64,000 nucleotides of DNA. Origin: Clusia tigrina (Eukaryota > Arthropoda > Insecta > Diptera > Clusiidae). The translations under genes and the position numbers were made by a program. Below the pieces are notes generated by a model, which was not told the DNA's origin, searched no databases, and saw nothing but the letters and a program-made list of their open reading frames with translations. The DNA lies in the NCBI GenBank assembly GCA_920105625.2, contig OV050030.1, forward strand, positions 176,777,315 to 176,841,314. The letters are read 5' to 3'. Shown here one piece after another: positions 48,636 to 57,581 of this stretch; the stretch's first letter is position 1; the number at the start of each line of letters is the position of its first letter.

Positions 48636-49118
48636 AGTTAAGATAAATCTTCATTTGCAAAGCCAATGGCTAATATAAACAAATAGCATCTTAAAGATGC
48701 ATAAAAATAAATTCATGTAGGAAGATGAGCATCGGCAAATTCTGATTGACGCCGTATCTCATGATAGAATAAACATAGACAAGTTGCATCATGAGGGTTC
48801 AAGCAAGGCTTTGTCTTATTTCGTTCCCACACTAAAAGTGAAGACATCAGCGGATTCCTGCTGATGCAATTCTATATCTGATGATGAAATAATTGTTTCT
48901 CATGATGAAATAGTTGTTTTGTTTATATTAAAAAACTATAGAGAGACAAAGGGTTGATTGAGATACTCAGTTGGATTTTAGCAGGCAACAGTTGGCAGTT
49001 GATATTTAAGAGTTTGTGCGGTTCTTAAGAGTTCTTGTTTGACTTCACTATCGTTGAGATTGTAATAAATAAATTTAGTTTTTTTAAAAACGCAAAATCC
49101 CGCGAAAAACTATTAATT
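48636..49118 (+). repeat. 3' LTR of element G
   Basis: 483 bp with the same ends as the 5' LTR; 11 hand-counted differences from it. The short LTR piece at 57491-57580 shares this LTR's variants (GCCAATGG, CTTAAAG, CATGTAGG), not those of the 5' LTR. TGCA follows at 49119. Confidence 0.92.
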
Positions 49119-49140
49119 TGCATAGGATCTTTTATAAAGA

Positions 49141-49225
49141 TCGATAGTGCAAGTGGTAAAGCGTTGGTCTATCAATTTTATGATGTCGGGTTCAAGTCCG
49201 CTGAGAAATGTGTTTATTTTTTTAA
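49141..49225 (+). repeat. tRNA-like SINE head or tRNA relic
   Basis: TAGTGCAAGTGG (49145-49156) fits a pol III A box and GGGTTCAAGTCC (49188-49199) fits a B box with a short hairpin (CGG..CCG) around it. The two are 43 bp apart start to start. The acceptor arm does not pair, so it is not a working tRNA. The tail GAGAAATGTGTTTA resembles the tail of the two tRNA-like units in the inverted repeat (AGCAAAATGCTGTGTTTTA). Confidence 0.45.
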
Positions 49226-49739
49226 TTGTTCATCTTTTTTTTGAAAGCAAACTAATAATTATTTTTATAAAAAATAATAAGAATAGTTTCTACTTTAGCA
49301 TAAATTATCCAGTATTAAATAATTTTACTAAACCGAATTCAATTGCTGCTGCTATAGCAGATCATTACAGCAAATAAATTTATATCTTCTAAAAATAGTC
49401 ATAACGATATTTCTTAACTCACATACATTAACTGATGTGCGCATGAAACTGTGTTAGTTTTGTGCGATTTCAATACCTTTGTTTATGTTAGTTTTTTGAT
49501 GCTTTTGCGCAATTCGTCTGAAGAAGCTCATAAATTTCACAAAATCTAATCCAATCAAACATTTTGTTCGTCAATGAATATGTGCACTTTTAGGAAGTTT
49601 TTGTTTTTCCATATATGCTATGTATATTAAATAAATTGTTTGATTGGATTTTATTCTTATGGTAGGAAAAGGAAGAATTTTGCAGATGTATTAAAATTTT
49701 TGATATTTCTTTTATATTAATACATTATTTACAAAATAA

Positions 49740-50850
49740 AAACGAGTACAGAAGTCTGAAGTCGGGTTAGACCGACTTTGAAATACCCTTTATCTTTTCT
49801 TGTGCGTGCCAGTTCAACAATCAGGATATTTTCTTCATAAATCATCATTACGAGCATGTTCAGGGTAATTTTTGGTAGGGTTCCTTGAAATGAATATATC
49901 GACCCCATTTCTTGTGTATGGCTTTCTAGTGTCAATATAACCACTAATATAAAATTTCGTCAAAAAATATTGTGTAGGTCGAAAGTTATAATAATATGTC
50001 AATAGTGGGCGTGGGAAAGAACACGCCCATTTTTTGTGTGGTGTTTAATGTTAGTACTCGCAACCTTCCTGTGAAATTTCATTTATAAATCTTTAATAGG
50101 AACACAGTAATAATTTTTGGCTAATTGTGGGCGTGGCAGTTGTATTATGGTCTCCATATTCTGCACACACACTATTATGGACCCCATGTATATTTCTGAA
50201 TTTTTATTCCGCTGGCATCAATACAACCATAGGTATGCTAATTTTAATTTTAGACCCGAAAGTTCCTTACATCAAAAGTGAGTGTGTCTTTTCTCAGATC
50301 AGCCCCAATTGTTGCAGATAACTTTATAATGTCCACATGTTCCTTCCCGTAAAATGTTGTCGGTAAATCTCTACCAGATCTTAAGTTATGAATATTTGTT
50401 AATAGTGGGCGTGGCAGTTAATATATACCGCCCACTTTTTGCGCAGTGTTTAGTAGGAGCCACATCTCCATAACTGCCAAATAATGTCACGATTCCGTCA
50501 ATTTGACCGAAGTTATAGTCATTTTAAAAAAGGTGAAAAAAGCTCTTTATATGGGAGGTAGGCGTGGGCTATGTCCAAATCGGTCCATATAGCAATCTGG
50601 TTCTGTATCTTTGTGCAAGCTACACTTTTTACAAAATTTCATTAAGATAGCTCTAACGGTTTAGAAAAAAAGTAGCCACAGACGGACAGACGGACGGACA
50701 AAATAAAAATTGCTTAGAAAGTGATTCTGATCATATCTGTATATATATGTCCATACCTACCACGCCTCCTTCTCGAAATTGCAACCCCTCTCAAAAGCAC
50801 AAAATTAGTATACCCTATTTAGCTTTTTTAAAGGTAAAGGGTATAATGAA
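49740..50850. repeat. Dispersed GTGGGCGTGG-type repeat
   Basis: About 1.1 kb with four GT(G/A)GGCGTGG motifs (about 50007, 50128, 50405, 50560) and the string CAGACGGACAGACGGACGGAC split by one change near 50680. Its edges hold TACCCTTTA (49785) and GGGTATAAT (50838) in inverted sense. Sequence with the same three landmarks recurs in many fly genomes as an interspersed repeat. No ORF of note. I cannot name the family. Confidence 0.5.
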
Positions 50851-50859
50851 CTTAAATTA

Positions 50860-52020
50860 ATATAATTAAGTTAATATCATTATAATATACAAATAAAAAA
50901 ACATGCAGTTGCATAGAAGAACTTAGACAGCAAATAATTAAAAAATAAAAGTAAAAAGAAGTCCCAAATATTATTCACGAATGTAGGTCAAGACAGATTA
51001 TTTGATTCAAAGTACATATTTTCTTTATGTATGTAAGTGGATACACATCCAAAGACAAGTTCACACGCACAAAGAAGCACGAAGCAATAAGAAGTTTTTG
51101 CACATTTTTATTAGTTTCCATAACTCAAGTCTCCACGTCAAAGAGAATGAGTTGCCGGTTGTAGTATTTCGAATGGCGTTTATGAAAAAACATGCAGGCA
51201 CGTCGACTTGGGTAAGCCCTGCACACATCATGTAGACATTTTTGGAAGTGAATGTCAAATGTAATTGGCAAAAAGACGCACCTTATATTACAAATTCTTT
51301 TACTAAACATTATTTATCCTAATATAAATTTAAAATTTCTTAGATTTTTAAATACTTGAAATAATATTTTATAGATTTTTGTTTATAATAATTTTCGATT
51401 ATGAAGTGGTAAAATGCATTGGAACACAATCATGATTGAACTACATTTTTCCATAGGAAATAAATGTTTATATATAGGTTATTGCATTATATACGGTTTT
51501 ATTTACAAAACTTTGTAAATCAATGTATAACAAGAACATATGCATTTCATACTAGATATTGAAGTTCATAAAATTTACTTCAAACATGAACATCATATAC
51601 TATGTAAATGCGGAGAATCAGTGTTCATAGATATGTACATACATATATACATATTCATGTGCGTACGAGTGGTTTAATTTTTAATAGAATGTGGTTATAT
51701 TAACAAGCTGAACTGACAAAGAAAAAAAAAAAGTTTAAAACCTCTATTTTTTTGACTGTACCCTTAATCTAAAAATTATTTAGATAAATTTTCTGATGGA
51801 ATGGGCCACAGACGCACATATGAATATTAAAATATTAACACTAATTTTAGTAAAATTGGTTTTTTGTGCATAATTATTCTTGCTTCTGATAGACTCAAAA
51901 TATATTTGATCACATGCTGCTAACGCGAAAATATGAAATATAAGATAGAAAGAGTAAATTGTGCTGATATTTGTCCATACTGAAAATGTCCAAAATTTCA
52001 TGACAAATTGAATTCTAATT
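50860..52020. other. AT-rich DNA without a recognised feature
   Basis: Short frames only (for example 51002-51235 and 52001-51780), none with a recognisable domain. Some ATAC/ATGT-rich patches near 51640. Confidence 0.6.
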
Positions 52021-52557
52021 CTGCTTCACTTTATATTTAAAGGAGCCACACCGCACATCATACAACAAAAACGCCTATACGAGAAATGACGCTTTAATAT
52101 TCATTTCATTATTTTTATGGCACAATTCGTTACTTGCCAAAATGATCAAAAGACAAATAAGTGCATACATATGTATGTATGTATGTATATGATTTGTCAA
52201 GGTTGAATTTCATAATACTCTACCGTTTCCAGTCTTCTTCTATAACAGGCATGAAATAATTCTGCTCTAGTTTTGGTCCAGTAAAATGATATAATACTGG
52301 TTAATTTATGGAAGATAGTAAAATACTTTTACTACTAGTTATGAAAATGATTATTAATATAAAAAAAAATCCGATAAAACAGAGCATTTTGCTGAGGCTC
52401 AAACCCTAACCCACAAAAACTTTAGACCAATGCGTGAACCATTGAGCTAAAGCCACCCATACTATATTTGTTGATTTTGGAGTACATTAGAGAGTCAAAG
52501 TATTTGCTGATGCAATTCTGAATTAACTAAAATTTCTAGAATTCTGTACATAAAATT
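52021..52557 (-). repeat. Left arm of a 1.28-kb inverted repeat (fold-back)
   Basis: It starts CTGCTTCACTTTATATTTAA and is the imperfect reverse complement of 52760-53298. It contains a tRNA-like unit on the minus strand (52464-52374): A box TAGCTCAATGG and B box GGGTTTGAGCC, and an ATGT microsatellite (52165-52190). Arm identity is high but with many small differences, so the palindrome is not recent. Confidence 0.85.
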
Positions 52558-52759
52558 CCGCATTATAACTAATTATGGGAATATTTTTAAAATTTATATT
52601 GTACATTAGTAAAAAAAAGAAAAAATTGGTGTATAAAATTAATAAATAATAATTGGTATTTATTTAATTTATTTCTTTATCCCCAAAAAAGCCACCATCG
52701 AATTGCACAGCAAATTTTCATGGCTGCACCAGAAGAAGACTAAAAGTTATTTTTTGGGT
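52558..52759. other. Spacer (loop) of the inverted repeat
   Basis: About 200 bp, AT-rich, with no coding capacity. A small piece, GCCACCATCGAATTGCAC to GGCTGCACCAGAAG (52691-52736), is less AT-rich; I recognise nothing in it. Confidence 0.7.
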
Positions 52760-53298
52760 AATGTTATGTACAGCATTATAGAAATTTTAGTTAATTCAGA
52801 ATTGCACCAGCAAATACTTTGACTCTCAAATGTAATTGAAAATCAACAAAAATAGTATGGGTGTCTTTAGCTCAATGGTTCACGGGTTGGTGTATAGTTT
52901 TTGTGGCTTTTAGGATTCGAGCCCTAGCAAAATGCTGTGTTTTATCGGATTTTTTTTTATATTAATAATCATTTTTATAAATAGTAGTAAAAGTATTTTA
53001 CTATCTTCCATAAATTAACCAGTATTATATCATTTTACTGGACAAAAACTAAAGTAGAATTATTTCATGCCTGTTATAGAAGATGGAGTATTATGAAAAC
53101 CTTGACAAATCATATACATCTATACATGCATATGAATGTACATATGTATGAACATATTTGTCTTTTGATCATTTGTCAGGTAGCGAATTGTGCCATAAAA
53201 AGAATGAAATGAAATGAAAATAGAGCGCCTTCATGTCTCGATTGGAGTTTTTGTTGTATGATGTGCGGTGTGGCTTCTTTAAATATAAAGTGAAGCAG
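52760..53298 (+). repeat. Right arm of the inverted repeat, with tRNA-like unit
   Basis: It mirrors 52021-52557. The tRNA-like unit at 52851-52945 has A box TAGCTCAATGG (52868-52878) and B box GGATTCGAGCC (52913-52923), followed by CTAGCAAAATGCTGTG and a TTTATC/T-rich tail. The arm ends exactly where the Bel/Pao LTR begins (53299), so its outer end may have been removed or displaced by that insertion. Confidence 0.85.
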
Positions 53299-53576
53299 TG
53301 TTCGAAACACTATTTTTAAATATCTTTGAATGTACTTTTATTAGCAACTATGCATCTTTACGATTTCTATTACTTTGAATTGTAGCGTTCTACGCCCAAT
53401 ATAACTTCTTCCTTTTAGCTTAAAAAAAAACGAGTAAGGTGAATATGTGCAACATAGGAACGTGTAAATTCTATTGTTCAAACGAATAAGCATAACTAAA
53501 TAAATATTTAACAACATTAATAAAAATAATGAACTTAAACCTTTTTCACATTTATTCATGGTCCTTCGAGCCGGAT
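53299..53576 (+). repeat. Bel/Pao 5' LTR and tRNA-Tyr-type primer site
   Basis: LTR 53299-53558 runs TGTTCGAAACACT ... TTATTCA (260 bp, TG...CA). The PBS 53559-53576 reads TGGTCCTTCGAGCCGGAT, which by my recollection is the exact complement of the 3' end of fly tRNA-Tyr including CCA. The left LTR edge rests on the TG start and on the end of the inverted repeat arm, since no second LTR is available. Confidence 0.75.
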
Positions 53577-54144
53577 GGACGTGGAAGATACAAGTTCTTG
53601 TGTTCGTACATAACCATAAAAACCGCGTGCAACTGGCGTACAAGTTGCATCAGAGGAAATTCTTAAATGTTCCTGCATACATCGATTGGCGTTCACAAAT
53701 TACGCTTCATATCGAAGTTCATCATTCCTACATCATCTACACGGCGTGCATTCGCTGCATTCGCACCCAGTTGGTCGGACTACGGAGGTCACAGGCGCCA
53801 CAATTCGCGCACATGGAAAGTGAGGCAACATTCGCAACAGCGCGAGTCTTCAACAACGTCATCGGAATGCACGAGGGTGTGTCGCATCAGTCCTGGCAAC
53901 ATTCACAACCGTGTGAGCCAGTGGGATAATTTCACAACGAAACACCAGTGGAGCGCCCTGCGGAGCGCCAGTCCAATAAGAATATCAAAAAGAGGAATTT
54001 TTTAATCCACTCCACCTACCAGCGAAAATCAGATTAGCAAATAACTATCAATAAACTTGAAGCAAGTTGTAAGTGCACGAGCAGATCAATCAACAAAAGG
54101 TGACAAGAACTGTTAAAAATTTATAAACAAACCGCAGCATCAAA

Positions 54145-55470
54145 ATGGATAAACTAAAATTGCAACGACAAACTATTAAAAGTGGTTTAACACGTATTTA
54201 TAAGGCTTGCACAGCGGAGCAAAATACGTCAGACGAGATTAGAGTGCGGCTAGAACGAGCAGAGGATTTATTTAGATGTTTCGAGACAATTCAGAAAGAA
54301 ATTGATTACTTGGTGACTACAGAAGAACAGCAAACACAGGAGGAGACATACCACGCAGAGATCGAGGAGAAGTATTTTTCCATAAAAGCACTGTGTGCAC
54401 ACATTTTGGAAAATTCAGAGAGCAATCATACCGTTATAGGTAATCAGCAGGCAGACAGTGATATTTCAGCAGCCATGCAAACGCTTATACAACACCAAGG
54501 CGCAATGGGTGAGCTAATGGAGCGCATGGCCCGCAACTCATCGACGGCAAGTATTGAGACTACGCATCAACCGCAAGTTGAACATGAACTACGATTGCCA
54601 CAAATCCAGATTCCGGAGTTTGATGGCAAATGCACTGAGTGGATAAGATTTTGTGACTTGTTCGAAACTTTAGTGCACAACAGAGCAAATATTTCCGACA
54701 TAGAAAAGTTTGCGTATTTGCAAACAAAAATGAAAGGTGAAGCACTATCACTAATTAATCAACTACAGTATTGCCTGGGAGCTATTAAGGAAAAAGTTCG
54801 ACAAGTCTGACAAGGTGAAAAAAGCGTACATGGAATTTTTGTTCAACCAACCCGGAATGAAATCTGTATCAGCTGTTGAAGTAAAACGCATCTACAATGC
54901 TACAAATGAGAGTGTTCATGCATTGAAGGTACTCGACGAGCCTGTACAGCACTGGGACTCAATCTTAGTGTTTCATTTGGAGAAAAAACTCGACGCCGAT
55001 ACACTGGTACTCTGGTACAGAGAGAAAAAAGCAGCCAAAGCTACAACATTCCAGCAGTTTCTGGAGTTCTTAGAGAGAAGAGTGTTTGAATTGGAAAACA
55101 CGCAACGGAGTTCAAGCTACAACGCCAGCCAGGGAAGCAACAATTTCAAGCGAAACCAAGCTCGCGCATATATAGCAACTGTTCAATCATGTTCTGCCTG
55201 CTCAAGCGAACATTTTTTGTACAATTGCAACAAATTTAAGGAACTGGATGTTGAAGAACGTCGTAAGCTCGTACAACGCAGTAATGCCTGGTTTAACTGT
55301 TTGCAGCCAAATAATCGGGCATCAGCCTGCAAGAGGACAGCGTGCAGAAAATGCAATGCAAAGCATAACACTGTGCTTCACATTTCAACGCCAACAAATA
55401 CCCAAAACACCCAGAGAGAAATTTCATCAGTTCCGCCCAAGGAAGTAGCTGACATCAGTGTAAATACTAC
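54145..55470 (+). pseudogene. gag: Bel/Pao Gag (DUF1759 and zinc knuckles)
   Basis: Starts at ATG 54145 (MDKLKLQRQTIKSGLTRIYK), a helical N-terminus typical of Bel/Pao. LRLPQIQIPEFDGKCTEWIR at about residue 150 begins the DUF1759 capsid domain, and YLQTKMKGEALSLINQL continues it. A frameshift near 54775 moves to the frame 54815-55609 with LDEPVQHWDSILVFHLEKKL and FQQFLEFLERRVFELE. Two Cys/His clusters follow: CSACSSEHFLYNC and CFNCL-type residues at about 55295 (FNCLQPNNRASAC, CRKCNAKH). These bind RNA. The 54456-54482 segment reappears inside env at 56870-56896. Confidence 0.85.
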
Positions 55471-56483
55471 ACAACAACTTTCACGCCCTTTTACTTTATT
55501 GCCTACTGCAATAGTGATGGTTTATGATTCATGTAATAACTTACAACCGTGCCGCGCCTTGTTGGATTCTGGATCACAAGGTACGCTGATTTCTGAAGCA
55601 CAAATATGATAAGACAATACTGTATGGAGTTGGCTCTGCTAATGGTAGTTGCACCAGCGGCAAAGCCAACATACGTATCAATGCAATGCAAGATAACAAC
55701 AATATCAACATCGACGCGTTTTGCCTTGTGCAGTTAACGCAACATTTAGCCGCATATGAAGTAACTTATCAGAACTTGGAATTCTTCAAAGAAATGGATA
55801 TTATACTAGGGGCAGATGTATTCGCAGAGTGCGTGCTATCAGACAAATTGACGCATCCTTCAGGGTCACCAAAACTATCTTCGGCTGGGTGCTACTAGGC
55901 AAAACATCAACCGACACTGAGCAGCACATGTTGACAGCGCATACATGTTTTGATCTCACCAAGCAGCTTCAACGCTTTTGGGAAGTGGAAGATCTTCCAG
56001 GCCCAGAGAAACATTTAGCACAAGATGAAAAGAGAGCTGAAGAAATTTACAAAAAAAACGGTACAACGTGATGACAGCGGACGCTATATTGTTCGGCTTC
56101 CGTTGAAGACAGACAACATATCCTTCGGCGATTCTCGCACTGCCGCGTTAAAAAGGCTCTTTGCCATGGAGCGACCCTTCAGCAATGATTCAAAGCTACA
56201 CGAAGAGTATACCAAAATCATGGATGAGTATCGTCAATTGGGACACATGGAGGCGTCTGTAAACACCGACCCCAATAGAACGTACTTCCTCCCGCATCAC
56301 GCAGTACTGAAACCGAGCAGCAGTACATTTAAACTGCGTGTGGTGTCGTGTAAGATGACAAACGGTCTCTCATTTAACGACAACCTGCTGGTCGGACCGA
56401 CCATACAAAAGGATCTGTTTGAAATCAGATTAAAATTCCGAAAGTACGCGATTGGATTCTCTGGCGATATAGAGAAGATGTAA
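55470..56483 (+). pseudogene. pol: Bel/Pao protease and N-terminal RT, truncated
   Basis: CRALLDSGSQGTLISE (about 55552-55600) is the Bel/Pao-type protease active site. A stop at 55607 and frameshifts break the next part; MDIILGADVFAECVLSD (about 55795) is the second protease strand. The RT frame 56025-56483 contains GRYIVRLPLK, ALKRLFAMERPF, YFLPHHAVLKP, LRVVSCKMTNGLSFND and LLVGPTIQKDL. It ends at GDIEKM, where TAA replaces the aromatic codon of the motif MYRQ/MFRQ. Motif A of RT is therefore the last Bel sequence present; the YVDD box, RNase H and integrase are missing. Confidence 0.85.
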
Positions 56484-56491
56484 CGGCAGGT

Positions 56492-57456
56492 ACTGAAATA
56501 ACTGAAACAGTTAATAACCTTAAAGGAAGTTCAAGAATACTAAAATTTATTAAACAAAGAAATAATTTAATTATTAATGAATTACATAACTTAATTCAAA
56601 CAATAGCGTTAGCAAAAGCAAACATTTTGAATCCAATAATTTTAAACTTAAAAGAAATTAAAGAAATCATTAGTAATGAACATGAAGACTTAACCTTGAC
56701 AGACTTACTTGACGTATCAATATTTAAGATCATTCAAACCAGAGATGTTATAGTTTTATATATAAAATATCCTATTGTCCAAAGAATATGTAAAATATAT
56801 GAAGCAAGAGCTATTAATCAATTTGATGGAAAATTAGTATTAGAAAAACAGATAGCTTACTGTAATAATACAGTGATATTTCAGCAGCCATGCAAAGTAT
56901 TAAAAACTGTAAAACAGAAATAAAAAATGTTTTTTGTGAAGTTGGAAATAATAGAACATGCTTGGTTGACATTTTGAATAAAGAAAACGGAAAATGTAAA
57001 AAAATTAAAGAACAAAATCTAAATTTAGAAATAATACTAGAAGGTGTAATTTTAATTTCCGGTGTACACATAGTTGATGGTCACAAAGTCAATGGAACGT
57101 ATTTGATTATATTTGATAATTACACAAAGATTGATAATATTACTTTTGAGAATCCAACTACTAAAATCACAAATTACCTTAAAACAGTTTCAATTGATGA
57201 ATTCTTGATTACAGAATATATAGAATCAAAAAATATAGAGCTAGGCTTGGATAACATAAATTTAATATCGGAATATAATGATGATGGGTCAATAAACATT
57301 GTAATTTGGACTTCAGTAATATTGCTTTTAATCATTGTAATACTTGTAATTTATATAAAAATTAAGATTTGTATTAATAAGCAGAAGTCCAAACTGAATG
57401 AAAATATGTTTTTAGAAATAAGTAAAAAAAATCAAAACTTGAGCGAAGAGCTCTAA
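56492..57456 (+). pseudogene. env: Env 3' part of element G fused to Bel/Pao pol
   Basis: From 56492 the sequence follows element G env (equivalent to about 47653-48601) with few changes, up to the stop at 57454. The membrane anchor (VIWTSVILLLIIVILVIYIK) and tail are present. The signal, cleavage site and fusion region are absent. At 56872 about 25 bases not found in other env copies replace about 7 bases and shift the frame. They are identical to Bel gag 54456-54482. The protein would not be made as a normal envelope. Confidence 0.88.
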
Positions 57457-57490
57457 AGAATCGGGACGCCTCTTTTTTAACGAAGGGGGG

Positions 57491-57580
57491 AGTTAAGATA
57501 AATCTTCATTTGCAAAGCCAATGGCTAATATAAACAAATAGCATCTTAAAGATGCATAAAAATAAATTCATGTAGGAAGA
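57491..57580 (+). repeat. First 90 bp of a 3' LTR of element G
   Basis: It follows the polypurine tract CGAAGGGGGG and begins AGTTAAGATAAATC. It ends at GTAGGAAGA, where CAA-rich jockey ORF1 sequence starts. It shares all the distinguishing bases of the 48636 LTR. Confidence 0.85.
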
Positions 57581-57581
57581 A

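Larger units (their letters stand above)
41532..49118 (+). mobile_element. Element G: structurally complete gypsy-like errantivirus provirus
   Basis: 7,587 bp with two 483-bp LTRs (41532-42014 and 48636-49118), flanked on both sides by TGCA (41528-41531 and 49119-49122). Internal order: PBS, leader, gag, protease, RT-RNase H, integrase, env, polypurine tract. By hand count the two LTRs differ at 11 of 483 positions (about 2.3%). Gag without a zinc knuckle, a GENG.ISQHMSKKI motif in the RT thumb and a spliced-type env place it close to Drosophila gypsy; yoyo of Ceratitis capitata is a plausible relative (inference). Each gene carries at least one stop or frameshift, so it is not autonomous. 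Confidence 0.93.
53299..56491 (+). mobile_element. Bel/Pao retrotransposon, 5' part (LTR, gag, protease, RT start)
   Basis: 5' LTR 53299-53558, PBS, a 568-bp leader, gag, protease and the first part of RT in the order typical of Bel/Pao. Pol stops at RT motif A and is fused to the env of element G. RNase H, integrase and the Bel 3' LTR are absent. See the chimera finding. Confidence 0.88.

Noticed and set aside
49141..49225. Functional tRNA gene
   Set aside because: A and B boxes are present, but the acceptor and anticodon stems do not pair properly and the tail is SINE-like.
52021..53298. Two separate SINE insertions in opposite directions
   Set aside because: Similarity between the arms extends over about 540 bp on both sides of the tRNA-like units, far beyond a SINE.
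53558..54005. Two overlapping plus-strand frames of 112-123 codons between the Bel LTR and gag
   Set aside because: They begin in or next to the primer-binding site and occupy the leader. Neither resembles a known protein.
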